Shown piece by piece: positions 15,624 to 23,592 of a stretch of 37,082 nt of DNA; the stretch's first letter is position 1; every line of letters starts with the position of its first letter. A model generated the notes under the pieces. It searched no databases and was not told the DNA's origin. It was given only the letters and a program-made list of their open reading frames with translations. The stretch is taken from NCBI GenBank assembly GCA_964615795.1, contig CAZTQR010000030.1:1-37082 (forward strand), written 5' to 3'. The DNA comes from JADJAH01 sp964615795 (GTDB taxonomy: Bacteria > Bacteroidota > Ignavibacteria > Tepidaquicellales > Tepidaquicellaceae). The translations under genes were made by a program, and so were the position numbers.

Positions 15624-16916
15624 ATGGCTACCGCTACAGCTGACTTAAAAGAAAAGAACCTCATCGTTTCCTCAATGGCAGAGACCCTGATCGGCTCGGA
15701 GATTATTTTTCTGGCCTGGCAGATAAATGAGAAGATCGCCAAAGGTCAGAAGATTTCCAACCTTACCATCGGAGACTTTAATCCGAAGATATTTCCGATT
15801 CCGCAGGGGCTAAGGGATGAGATCAAGAGAGCATACGATGAGAACGAGACGAACTATCCTCCTGCCGAAGGTTCCATGGACCTCAGGAAAGAAATTTCAA
15901 AATACATGTCAAAGAGGCTTGGCCTCAATTACGGTACCGATGAGATACTGGTTACAAGCGGGGCAAGGCCGGTCATCTTCGCCGCTTACAATACGGTTGT
16001 TGATGTTGATGAGACAGTGATCTTCCCCGTACCTTCATGGAACAACAATCATTACACGCATCTGACGCGTTCGAGGGCCATCACGGTTGAAACGCGGCCC
16101 GAAAACAATTTTATGCCAACGGCGGATGAACTAAGGCCGTTCATTAGGGAAGCCAATCTGATCTCCCTTTGCTCACCGCTCAATCCGACAGGCACGGCTT
16201 TTTCCGAACAGGAACTCAGGAACATCTGCGAGCTTGTACTTGAGGAAAATGACCGGCGCGGTTCTGAGGCAAAGCCGGTTTACATACTGTATGATCAGGT
16301 TTACTGGCAATTGACTCACGGCGACACAAAGCATTACAATCCTGTAAGCATAGATCCTGGCATGAAGGATTACACGATATTCGTTGACGGCATCAGCAAA
16401 GTGTTTGCTTCAACAGGTGTGAGAGTGGGATGGGGATTCGGCCCGAAGAAACTCATTGACAAGATGAAATCAATCACTTCCCATATGGGTGCATGGGCAC
16501 CAAAGGCAGAGCAGGTCGCTGTTTCGAGGTTCCTTGCAAATGAGAAAGCGGTTGATGAATATCTGTCAAAGTTCAAGGTTGAGATTGCGGACAGGCTTCA
16601 CGGATTCTATGACAGGTTCATTCAGCTGAAGAATGAAGGCTACAATGTAGATGCGATCGCTCCGCAGGCTTCAATATTCATGACCGTAAAGGTTGATCTG
16701 ATCGGAAAGAAAAAGCCGGACGGCAAAGTGATCTCATGCACTCAGGATATCACGGATTTTCTGATCGAAGATGCAAAGATGGCTCTTGTGCCGTTCGCTT
16801 CATTCGGCTCATCCCCGGATTCCACATGGTACAGAGTCTCAGTGGGCACATGCACGCTTGAGCAGATCAATTCTATAATGAATGATTTCAGAGAAGCGTT
16901 GTCCAAACTGAGCTGA
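15624..16916 (+). CDS. Class I PLP-dependent aminotransferase
   Basis: The 430-residue product is a fold-type I aminotransferase. The Schiff-base lysine is Lys259 in 'VDGISKVFASTGVRVGW', with the phosphate-binding Arg of 'GVRVGW' after it. 'SPLNPTG' (184-190) carries the substrate-contact Asn, and 'YDQVYW' (223-228) carries the PLP-pyridine Asp and ring-contact Tyr. 'TSGARPVIFAAYNTV' (111-125) is the cofactor phosphate loop. The group includes aspartate, tyrosine and other transaminases; I cannot assign the substrate, though aspartate-type activity is a reasonable guess. It is flanked by its own promoter-like box and a strong terminator, so it is likely monocistronic. Confidence 0.9.
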   Translation: MATATADLKEKNLIVSSMAETLIGSEIIFLAWQINEKIAKGQKISNLTIGDFNPKIFPIPQGLRDEIKRAYDENETNYPPAEGSMDLRKEISKYMSKRLGLNYGTDEILVTSGARPVIFAAYNTVVDVDETVIFPVPSWNNNHYTHLTRSRAITVETRPENNFMPTADELRPFIREANLISLCSPLNPTGTAFSEQELRNICELVLEENDRRGSEAKPVYILYDQVYWQLTHGDTKHYNPVSIDPGMKDYTIFVDGISKVFASTGVRVGWGFGPKKLIDKMKSITSHMGAWAPKAEQVAVSRFLANEKAVDEYLSKFKVEIADRLHGFYDRFIQLKNEGYNVDAIAPQASIFMTVKVDLIGKKKPDGKVISCTQDITDFLIEDAKMALVPFASFGSSPDSTWYRVSVGTCTLEQINSIMNDFREALSKLS

Positions 16917-16942
16917 GAATTCACATAACCTAAGAACTGACG

Positions 16943-16981
16943 AAACGAGAGGCTTCTTTCCAAAGGAGTTTCTCGTTTTTT
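16943..16981 (+). terminator. Intrinsic terminator after the aminotransferase
   Basis: AAACGAGA (16943-16950) pairs with TCTCGTTT (16971-16978). The intervening sequence extends the stem (cttcttt with aaaggag, one mismatch), and the T-run continues to 16981. It lies 26 bp after the stop and 15 bp before the next ATG. Confidence 0.85.
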
Positions 16982-16995
16982 GATCAAATCCAAAA

Positions 16996-17544
16996 ATGAG
17001 CAAAGAACAGACCGGCCTCCTGAAATGGATGCTTGAAGACATACGTGAAGAGACATTGAAAGGGATCTGCACACTGACTGAAGAACAGCTTTTCATTCCT
17101 CCTTACGCCGGTGAGTATCCGATCGGCTCATATGTGCTTCACCTGTGCGAAGTTGACATACACTGGCTGGAAGTGATCTCCGGAGAAAAACTTCCTGATG
17201 AGCTTAAGGACAGATGCTACTTTGACAGGTGGTTCGATCCTTCGGGTGAATCAGCTCCGCCGCAGACACCTCTTCCGCTTGAGTATTATGCTTCCGCGCT
17301 TCATGATACGAGAAAGTTGTTCCTTGAATATGTATGCGGACTGAATGACGAAGACCTGGAAAAGACTGTAGTCATGAAGAGCAAGCGCGGGGACCTTAAC
17401 CTCACGAAGAAGTGGATCATCTACCACATAATTGAGCATGAAGCACACCACAGAGGACAGATGTTCATGCTGATGAGGCAGGCGGGCTGGAAGAACGCCC
17501 ACCAGATGAACGACCGTAAAGCGGTCTGGTGGATAAAGGACTGA
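16996..17544 (+). CDS. DinB-family metalloenzyme-fold protein
   Basis: The 182-residue product has the DinB/YfiT four-helix layout. Metal-ligand histidines can be placed at His49 ('YVLHLCEVDIHWLEV') and His148/His152 ('HIIEHEAHHRGQMFMLMRQ'), the usual three-His site at the bundle's end. The last motif, H-E-x-H-H-R-G-Q, is diagnostic. Family members include thiol S-transferases using bacillithiol or mycothiol, damage-inducible DinB of Bacillus and many uncharacterised proteins, so substrate cannot be named. It starts 15 bp after a strong terminator, and the PAP2 gene follows 28 bp later. Confidence 0.88.
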   Translation: MSKEQTGLLKWMLEDIREETLKGICTLTEEQLFIPPYAGEYPIGSYVLHLCEVDIHWLEVISGEKLPDELKDRCYFDRWFDPSGESAPPQTPLPLEYYASALHDTRKLFLEYVCGLNDEDLEKTVVMKSKRGDLNLTKKWIIYHIIEHEAHHRGQMFMLMRQAGWKNAHQMNDRKAVWWIKD

Positions 17545-17572
17545 AGACAATTCCTGAATCTGAACCGGGCAC

Positions 17573-18349
17573 TTGAAAAAGACTTTCAGGGACAACAGTT
17601 TCATTTACATGAGCGCATTGCTTTCTGTCGCTCTGCTTGCACTGCTTGTCTTCACATTTCCTCTCGGGTTCAGCAGTTACAGGAACACTGATTCACTTGC
17701 GCCCTTCTGGTACTTTGTCACGGAGTCAGGAGGAATTGCCGGATCAATCGCCATAGTGTCCGTTTTTTCGGCTTACCTCTACTTCCACTTCCGGACATCC
17801 GGAAAGAGAATGCGCTATCTTGCGGAATTCATCGGCCTCCTTATCCTCATTGAACTTGCGACGCTTGCATTCTCACAGCTCTATACAAAGGAAATAGTAC
17901 GTGAGCCTCGGCCTTCGCAGTTGTACTTTGTGGAGAAGGGAGTGATAGAGAACGGAGGAAGGGAGTTCTTTGCAATGCCAATGAAGGAAAAGGAAAATTA
18001 TCTGAGGCAAAGGACGGAGTTGCGCATTTCAGATTTTTCGGATGTATATCCGCCCATACTTTCAAGCTGGTCAGGAGATACCACTTTTTCTTTTCCCTCG
18101 GGACATGCGCAATCTTCTTTTTTCCTTGGTACGGCGATGTCTTTCATTGTTTACAATGTTGTTCCGCGGAGAAATAGGTATCTGGCGCTGGTTCCGCTTT
18201 TGTGGGCCCTGCTTGTAAGCCTGTCCCGGGTTGTGATCGGAGTTCATTTCCCTGTGGATGTAACTGCCGGAGCAATTGCCGGCGCGGTGTTTGCATTTCT
18301 TCTGATCTCATCAAAAGTCTCAGCCCGTGCAATCAGGCGGACTGCCTGA
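17573..18349 (+). CDS. PAP2-family membrane phosphatase
   Basis: An integral-membrane acid phosphatase of the type that dephosphorylates lipid phosphates such as phosphatidylglycerophosphate or undecaprenyl diphosphate. The 258-residue product contains all three family motifs: K106-x6-R113-P114, P175-S-G-H178 and S218-R219-x5-H225-x3-D229. There are about five to six transmembrane segments, near 12-32, 53-73, 84-102, 177-197, 203-223 and 229-248. A 60-residue hydrophilic loop lies between motifs 1 and 2, longer than in minimal relatives. The TTG start keeps a basic N-terminus; the next Met is residue 13. Exact lipid substrate is not evident. It converges on kdsC with only 5 bp between stops. 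Confidence 0.88.
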   Translation: MKKTFRDNSFIYMSALLSVALLALLVFTFPLGFSSYRNTDSLAPFWYFVTESGGIAGSIAIVSVFSAYLYFHFRTSGKRMRYLAEFIGLLILIELATLAFSQLYTKEIVREPRPSQLYFVEKGVIENGGREFFAMPMKEKENYLRQRTELRISDFSDVYPPILSSWSGDTTFSFPSGHAQSSFFLGTAMSFIVYNVVPRRNRYLALVPLLWALLVSLSRVVIGVHFPVDVTAGAIAGAVFAFLLISSKVSARAIRRTA

Positions 18350-18354
18350 ACTCC

Positions 18355-18852
18355 TCAGATCAGTTTCTTTGCCTTAAGTATCATGTCTATGATCTCCCTT
18401 ACAGCTCCGTCTCCGCCGTCTTTTTTGCAGACGTAATGCACATGCTTCTTAACTTCCTCTATGCCGCTTTTGGGACAGGATGAAAATCCGACAAGTTTCA
18501 GAAGCGGAATGTCGAATTCATCATCACCAATGTATGCGAAGTTCTCGTCCTTCAGCCTGTATTTCTTCTTGAGCGCCTGATAAGGCACGGTCTTGTCTTC
18601 GGTATCCTCAAACAGGTGATCGATCTTAAGACGGTTCACTCTGAGCTTGTTCACCTTTGAACTCTTGCCGCTTATGACTGCGAACTTAAGCCCCAGTTCC
18701 CTTCCCCGTGTGATACCGTATCCGTCATGCGTGTGAAAGATCTTCAGGTCAGTGCCGTTGCTGAGGTAAACGATATGCCCCGTCGAGAGGCAACCGTCAA
18801 GGTCCATAAGCACAAAGCTGATCTTTGAAAGGTCGGGAAGCTTCTTCTTCAT
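18355..18852 (-). CDS. kdsC: Kdo-8-phosphate phosphatase (HAD superfamily)
   Basis: KdsC releases phosphate from Kdo-8-phosphate, giving the Kdo sugar of the lipopolysaccharide inner core. The 165-residue size is typical of this capless, tetrameric HAD subfamily. Motif I is 'LMDLDGCLSTG' with nucleophile Asp17 and acid/base Asp19. 'HDGYGI' (42-47) is the KdsC-specific substrate loop, 'ISGK' (60-63) is motif II/III-like, and 'IGDDEFDIPLL' (108-118) carries the Mg-binding acids. Motif I differs mildly from the common 'DVDGVLTDG'. It lies 24 bp downstream of nth in the same direction. It fits the lptD and LptF/G genes elsewhere in the window. Confidence 0.88.
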   Translation of the reverse strand: MKKKLPDLSKISFVLMDLDGCLSTGHIVYLSNGTDLKIFHTHDGYGITRGRELGLKFAVISGKSSKVNKLRVNRLKIDHLFEDTEDKTVPYQALKKKYRLKDENFAYIGDDEFDIPLLKLVGFSSCPKSGIEEVKKHVHYVCKKDGGDGAVREIIDMILKAKKLI

Positions 18853-18876
18853 ATTTGAAATTGAGTTTTGTAAGAC

Positions 18877-19524
18877 TTAGGTCCTGAATGCCGATTTGCA
18901 TATATCGCTGAGAAAGCACTTTCCGCAGTCCGGATTGCGGGCCTTGCAGACCTGCCTTCCGTGCTCTCCGATCCTCATCGAAAATCTGAACTGTTTATCA
19001 GGCGGGATTATCTTCTTCAGTTCGGATTCGATCTTGTCGGGATCCGATTCTTTTATAAGCCCGATCCTTGATGCAACCCTCTTGAGATGCGTATCAACGA
19101 TTATCACATCTTCCTTGCCGAAGCAATTTCCGAGAACCACGCTTGCAGACTTTCTGCCGACACCCGCAAGCTTCGTCAGCTCTTCCATCGTGTCCGGCAC
19201 CTTTCCGCCGTATTCCTTTACCAGCGTATCGCAAATCGAAATGACAGCTTTTGATTTGTTGTTGAAGAAGTTCACCGATTTGATCTCTTCCCGGAATTTA
19301 TCAACTCCGTCGCTGAGGATGTCACCGGGCTTCCTGTATTTTGACTCATAGAGCGGAACCATGACCATATTCACTCTCACGTCTGTACACTGTGCGGCCA
19401 GCACGGTTGAGATGAGCAGTTCAAATTCGTTCCTGAAGTCGAGATGACATTTTGCGTCAGGGTAATTTCCGGCAAGCCGCTCAACAACCTCTTCAGCAAC
19501 TCTTTTTAATTCTGATCTCTTCAT
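18877..19524 (-). CDS. nth: Endonuclease III (DNA glycosylase/AP lyase)
   Basis: Nth removes oxidised pyrimidines and cleaves the abasic site. In the 215-residue product the helix-hairpin-helix 'LAGVGRKSASVVLG' holds catalytic Lys125, and Asp144 in 'IIVDTHLKRV' is the second catalytic residue. A [4Fe-4S] cluster is bound by Cys193, Cys200, Cys203 and Cys209 in the canonical C-x6-C-x2-C-x5-C spacing. 'ISTVLAAQCTD' is the family's N-terminal signature. Catalytic Lys, Asp and cluster ligands are all present, so it should be active. kdsC follows in the same direction. Confidence 0.95.
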   Translation of the reverse strand: MKRSELKRVAEEVVERLAGNYPDAKCHLDFRNEFELLISTVLAAQCTDVRVNMVMVPLYESKYRKPGDILSDGVDKFREEIKSVNFFNNKSKAVISICDTLVKEYGGKVPDTMEELTKLAGVGRKSASVVLGNCFGKEDVIIVDTHLKRVASRIGLIKESDPDKIESELKKIIPPDKQFRFSMRIGEHGRQVCKARNPDCGKCFLSDICKSAFRT

Positions 19525-19701
19525 TTTTGCCGGGCAAGATATTCAAAATACCTCTGATTAGAAACTTACAAGGTGATTTGTTTGGATGGCACCGGACTTT
19601 CTGTGATGTACCGAATCATCCTCTTTGTTATAAATATGAATGAAGATAAAACTGTTCGCCGCTTATGATAATTCGCACTCATTGATCCTCCCGGAACTTA
19701 C

Positions 19702-19730
19702 CCGCATTCTGCATTATTTTCTTGATGCGG
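19702..19730 (+). other. Inverted repeat in the nth-kbl spacer
   Basis: CCGCAT (19702-19707) and ATGCGG (19725-19730) form a perfect 6-bp inverted repeat with a 17-nt AT-rich loop in the 261-bp divergent spacer 19525-19785. TTTATTTTGC, resembling a -10 box, follows at about 19736. It could be an operator or a chance hairpin. I see no gene in the spacer. Confidence 0.25.
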
Positions 19731-19785
19731 AAAGTTTATTTTGCAGTAATTCAAACGACACTAACAACTTAAACATATCCTACGA

Positions 19786-20979
19786 ATGTTCACTCAATTC
19801 AAATCCGCACTTGGCAAGGAACTGGAATCTATAAAGGAACAGGGGCTTTACAAAACCGAGAGAATAATTGAAACTCCGCAGGGGGCAGAGATAACCGTAA
19901 ACGGCAAAACGGTCTTAAACTTCTGCGCCAACAATTATCTTGGGTTATCTTCTCATCCGGAAATAATTGCCGCCGCACACAAAGCGCTTGATGAATACGG
20001 CTTTGGAATGTCATCGGTGAGATTCATTTGCGGAACGCAGACCATTCACAAGACTCTGGAAAAGAAGATCAGCGAATTTCTTGGCACTGACGATACGATA
20101 CTTTACGCGGCATGTTTTGATGCCAACGGCGGAGTGTTCGAGCCGCTTCTCAGCGAAACGGATGCCATAATCTCGGACGAGCTTAACCATGCAAGCATCA
20201 TTGACGGTGTGCGGCTCTGCAAGGCGATGCGCTACAGATACAGGAACAACGACATGAGTGACCTTGAAGAGAAGCTGAAAGAGGCACGCAGTAAAGGAGC
20301 AAAGCAGATACTGATCTGCACAGACGGAGCGTTCTCAATGGACGGCGTTATTGCAAATCTCAAAGGCATCTGCGACCTCGCCGACAAGTATGAGGCAATG
20401 GTAATGACAGACGAGTGCCACTGCACTGGCTTTCTGGGGAAAACGGGCAGAGGTTCAATTGAGATGAACGATGTGATCGGAAGAGTTGATATCATTACCG
20501 GCACGCTCGGTAAGGCGCTCGGCGGAGCAATGGGAGGATTCACAAGCGGCAGACAGGAGATAATTGACATGCTCAGACAACGCAGCAGGCCTTATCTTTT
20601 CTCAAACTCACTTGCTCCGTCGATTGTCGGCGCTTCCATAAAAGTGTTTGACCTGCTGAGCAGTACCACCGAACTCCGCGACCGCCTTGAGGAAAACACA
20701 ACATACTTCAGGCAAAAGATGACCGGGGCGGGATTCGACATAAAGCCCGGTGTGCACCCGATAGTGCCGATCATGCTTTACGATGCGAAACTTTCGCAGG
20801 ATATGGCAGCGAAACTGCTTGAAGAAGGGATCTATGTTATCGGATTCTTTTATCCCGTGGTTGCCAAAGGCCTTGCGAGGATCAGAGTCCAGCTTTCCGC
20901 CGGGCATACCCGCGAGCATCTCGACAAATGCATTGCGGCCTTTGTGAAGGTCGGCAAGGAACTCAACGTACTCAAATAA
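19786..20979 (+). CDS. kbl: Glycine C-acetyltransferase (2-amino-3-ketobutyrate CoA ligase)
   Basis: Kbl cleaves 2-amino-3-ketobutyrate with CoA into glycine and acetyl-CoA, the second step of threonine degradation. The 397-residue product is an alpha-oxoamine synthase: 'FCANNYLGLSSHPEI' (46-60), 'DELNHASIIDG' (131-141), 'ICTDGAFSMDG' (177-187) and the PLP lysine Lys243 in 'TGTLGKALGGAMGG'. The cofactor-contact loop reads DECHCTGF (209-216) where DDSHAVGF is common. 8-Amino-7-oxononanoate synthase and serine palmitoyltransferase are close relatives, but the N-terminus and the 'SSVRFICGTQ' block match Kbl. No threonine dehydrogenase gene is in the window. The LptF/G gene follows 33 bp later. 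Confidence 0.9.
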   Translation: MFTQFKSALGKELESIKEQGLYKTERIIETPQGAEITVNGKTVLNFCANNYLGLSSHPEIIAAAHKALDEYGFGMSSVRFICGTQTIHKTLEKKISEFLGTDDTILYAACFDANGGVFEPLLSETDAIISDELNHASIIDGVRLCKAMRYRYRNNDMSDLEEKLKEARSKGAKQILICTDGAFSMDGVIANLKGICDLADKYEAMVMTDECHCTGFLGKTGRGSIEMNDVIGRVDIITGTLGKALGGAMGGFTSGRQEIIDMLRQRSRPYLFSNSLAPSIVGASIKVFDLLSSTTELRDRLEENTTYFRQKMTGAGFDIKPGVHPIVPIMLYDAKLSQDMAAKLLEEGIYVIGFFYPVVAKGLARIRVQLSAGHTREHLDKCIAAFVKVGKELNVLK

Positions 20980-21012
20980 CCTAACGAAAACCAAATCGCA
21001 GGCTATAACAGG

Positions 21013-22383
21013 ATGCTGATTGACAGATATGTGCTGAGGACATTTGCGGGACCGTTCGTCTTCGCTCTGTCGATCGTGATCTTCATCTTCCTGTTCCAGT
21101 TTCTGATCAAGTCGCTTGACCAGTTTGTGGGAAAGGGACTGAGCACATGGATCATAATCCAGCTCATAGCCCTCAACCTTGCATGGATGCTTACGCTGGC
21201 GGTTCCTATGGCGATGCTTGTGGCTTCTCTCATGTCGTTTGGCTCGCTCTCCTCAACAAATGAGATAACGGTCATCAAGTCGGGCGGAATAAGCCTTTAC
21301 CGCCTAATGCTCCCTCTTGTGATCCTTTCCTTCATCATGTTCTACCTTATGATACGGTTCAATAACGATGTGCTTCCGGAAGCTAACCACAAAGCGCGGG
21401 TCCTTCTTTACGACATTTCCAGGACGAAGCCGACATTCATGCTTGAAGCGGGCAAGTTCTCGAGCGACATACAGGGAGCGCAGATACTTGTTCAGAAGAC
21501 GTTTCCGAACAGCAATGAGATCGAGGGAGTTTACATCACAGACAACTCAAGCCCGGATTTCAGAAACACGCTTACTGCAAGGAAGGGAAACATAAGCTTC
21601 TCGAGCGACTTCAAGAACATAATCATGGAGCTCGAGGACGGGGAGATACATCAGCTCAGCACTTCTGATCCGTCGAAGAACTACAGAAGGATAAAATTTG
21701 ACAGGCACCGGCTCATGTTCAAAGCGGACGGATTCGGATTCACTAAATCCAGTGAAAGCGCTTTCTCCCGGGGCGACAGGGAACTCTCGGCGGATGCGAT
21801 GAAGAAGATAGTTGACAGCCTTGAGGTCTTGAGAGATTCAATTCCGTTCAAATTCAGCGACAATGTGATGAGGGATATTAAGCGGCTTTCCTCACTCAAC
21901 TACAGGGACACTTCATTCACAACAGGGATTCCGAAGACCGGGCAGTCGCAGTTTCTTTCCGGCACATCATCCGGCGACACATCAATCGCGCGCACAACCT
22001 CGGGGACACTGCAGGACAGCATTACACAGATCGTAAGGACCATATTTAGCAGGGTCAGTGAATCCAGGAATGTCACGGCCTCCAAAGTATCCACCGGCAA
22101 GCAGATCGACTCTTACGATGTGGAGATCTTCAAGAAATATTCGATCCCTTTTGCCTGCGTAGTTTTCATTCTTGTTGGCGCACCTCTTGGATACCGCGTC
22201 AGGAAGGGTGGATTCGGAATAGCGGCGGGGTTCTCGCTTCTTTTCTTCCTTCTTTACTGGATATCCCTCATAGGAGGCGAGAAGCTTGCAGACCGGGGGC
22301 TCGTTACGCCGTTCATCGGCATGTGGATCGCAAATATTCTCATAGGAATATTCGGATTATATTTAATGTTTAAGTCCTCTTAA
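21013..22383 (+). CDS. LptF/LptG-family permease (YjgP/YjgQ)
   Basis: The product is a membrane subunit of the ABC exporter that lifts lipopolysaccharide from the inner membrane into the Lpt bridge. The 456 residues have the family's 3+3 topology: transmembrane segments near 11-33, 46-77 and 96-118, a large periplasmic beta-jellyroll of about 250 residues, then segments near 378-395, 402-421 and 433-454. The N-terminal 'IDRYVLRTFAGPF' and C-terminal 'GAPLGYRVRKGGFG' are characteristic. Whether it is LptF or LptG cannot be decided, so no symbol is given. The jellyroll includes a Ser/Thr-rich, low-complexity part around 300-340, unusual compared with proteobacterial members. The ffs promoter box begins immediately after its stop. 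Confidence 0.88.
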   Translation: MLIDRYVLRTFAGPFVFALSIVIFIFLFQFLIKSLDQFVGKGLSTWIIIQLIALNLAWMLTLAVPMAMLVASLMSFGSLSSTNEITVIKSGGISLYRLMLPLVILSFIMFYLMIRFNNDVLPEANHKARVLLYDISRTKPTFMLEAGKFSSDIQGAQILVQKTFPNSNEIEGVYITDNSSPDFRNTLTARKGNISFSSDFKNIIMELEDGEIHQLSTSDPSKNYRRIKFDRHRLMFKADGFGFTKSSESAFSRGDRELSADAMKKIVDSLEVLRDSIPFKFSDNVMRDIKRLSSLNYRDTSFTTGIPKTGQSQFLSGTSSGDTSIARTTSGTLQDSITQIVRTIFSRVSESRNVTASKVSTGKQIDSYDVEIFKKYSIPFACVVFILVGAPLGYRVRKGGFGIAAGFSLLFFLLYWISLIGGEKLADRGLVTPFIGMWIANILIGIFGLYLMFKSS

Positions 22384-22384
22384 G

Positions 22385-22392
22385 TATATTGC
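22385..22392 (+). promoter_or_regulatory. Promoter-like -10 box for ffs
   Basis: TATATTGC within cttaagtatattgccgcg starts one base after the stop codon of the permease gene. A transcript starting about 7 bp downstream would begin a few bases before the SRP RNA closing stem at 22407. Confidence 0.45.
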
Positions 22393-22404
22393 CGCGTATT
22401 GATT

Positions 22405-22500
22405 TTGTCAAGCCCCGAACAATATAACGTTACCCAACTCCGCCAGGTTCGGAAGAAAGCAACGGTAAGTAATACTTATATGTGATTTGGGTGTCTTGAC
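22405..22500 (+). ncRNA. ffs: Signal recognition particle RNA, small bacterial (4.5S) type
   Basis: This RNA pairs with Ffh to target nascent membrane proteins. The conserved domain IV apex is visible as gccaggttcggaagaaagca (22442-22461), with the GGAA tetraloop and the flanking CAGG/AAGCA symmetric loop that binds the Ffh M domain. The ends close as GTCAAG (22407-22412) with CTTGAC (22495-22500), and CCC with GGG inside, giving a hairpin of about 95 nt, as in 4.5S RNA. There is no Alu domain. The exact 5' end is uncertain by a few bases. A T-run follows directly. Confidence 0.92.
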
Positions 22501-22510
22501 ATTTTTTTTT
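22495..22510 (+). terminator. ffs terminator T-run
   Basis: Nine T at 22502-22510 follow the 3' arm (CTTGAC) of the SRP RNA closing stem, so the RNA's own long hairpin serves as the terminator stem. It ends 15 bp before the ATG of the next gene. Confidence 0.8.
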
Positions 22511-22525
22511 AATACTTCCCGCTGA

Positions 22526-23533
22526 ATGGAAAAGATCAAACTCGGCATTGTAGGTTTGGGCGGAATAGCCCAGATCATTCACCTTCCGGTCTTATCTAAA
22601 ATGAACGGCGTTGAGATAGTGGCCGTATGCGACAACGACTCCCAGAAATGCAAGCGAATCGCTTCCAGGTACGGCATAAAGAAGTTTTACCGGGACTCCG
22701 GAGAGATGCTTTCGGAGAACGAGGAGATGCATGCCGTAATAATTGCGACTCAGACTCACATGCACAAGGAGATTGCCGTTGAATGCCTCAATGCAGGCAA
22801 GGACATTCTTGTGGAAAAGCCGATCGCAAGAAACTATAAGGAAGCAAAGGACATCGTTGATTCTGCAAAGAAGAACAAGCGGAAAGTGATGGTGGCCATG
22901 AACAACAGGTTCAGGAACGATATGATGATGCAGAGGACATTTACAAAGGCAAAAGAGATAGGAGAGGTATTTTATGTGAAGACGGGATGGGTGAAGCCGC
23001 AGAGCTCAAATCAGAAGTGGATACTTGAGAAGGAGAAGGCAGGCGGAGGCGTCTTCCTGGACAACGGCATTGCAATGCTTGACCTCGGAATGTGGCTGCT
23101 CAGCTTTCCGGATGTGAAAAGTGTTAGTGCGACCAATTACTTTCACAATACAAAATCCGTTGAGGATTCATCCATTGCGCTCATCAAATTCAAGAACGGC
23201 ACCGTTCTTACTATTGAGGCAAGCTGGAGCATGCTGAGGGAAGGAGAACTGTTCTACTGCAATGTTTACGGAAAAGAAGGAAGTTCGTCCATAAATCCTT
23301 TCAGGATCTTTAAGAAGATGGATGGAAATCTATACAACATAACACCGAAGAAAATAGCAATGCCTTCCAATGTGTTCAAGAAGAGCTATGAGTATGAACT
23401 TCAGCATTTTGTTGGCGCCGTCAGAGGAAACCACAACATCATATCCAGCGGCGAGGATGCCGTAAAGGTAATGGAGATTGTGGATGCCATTTACAAATCG
23501 GCTAAGAGCGGAAGGGAGATAATTTTTAAATGA
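22526..23533 (+). CDS. Gfo/Idh/MocA-family oxidoreductase
   Basis: The 335-residue product has an N-terminal Rossmann fold with 'GIVGLGGIAQIIHLPVL' (8-24) and the acidic 'AVCDND' end of strand two. The family signature 'DILVEKPIARN' (93-103) includes the E-K-P catalytic Lys. The C-terminal alpha/beta domain has 'GGGVFLDNGIAMLDLGMWL', where the D-x-G-x-x-x-x-D-x pattern usually reads DxGxHxxD and the common His is replaced by Ala. Members reduce or oxidise sugars, inositols or bile pigments with NAD(P); substrate is not evident. It starts just 15 bp after the ffs T-run, leaving no room for a separate promoter. The response regulator follows 38-59 bp later. Confidence 0.88.
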   Translation: MEKIKLGIVGLGGIAQIIHLPVLSKMNGVEIVAVCDNDSQKCKRIASRYGIKKFYRDSGEMLSENEEMHAVIIATQTHMHKEIAVECLNAGKDILVEKPIARNYKEAKDIVDSAKKNKRKVMVAMNNRFRNDMMMQRTFTKAKEIGEVFYVKTGWVKPQSSNQKWILEKEKAGGGVFLDNGIAMLDLGMWLLSFPDVKSVSATNYFHNTKSVEDSSIALIKFKNGTVLTIEASWSMLREGELFYCNVYGKEGSSSINPFRIFKKMDGNLYNITPKKIAMPSNVFKKSYEYELQHFVGAVRGNHNIISSGEDAVKVMEIVDAIYKSAKSGREIIFK

Positions 23534-23592
23534 AAAATTTACATTTAGTTAATCATGGGTAGCTAAGTTGTATGAAAAAACACGGACAATAC

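Noticed and set aside
19640..19834. 64-codon open frame upstream of kbl
   Set aside because: It overlaps the kbl start in another frame, has no ribosome-binding site and covers the likely kbl promoter.
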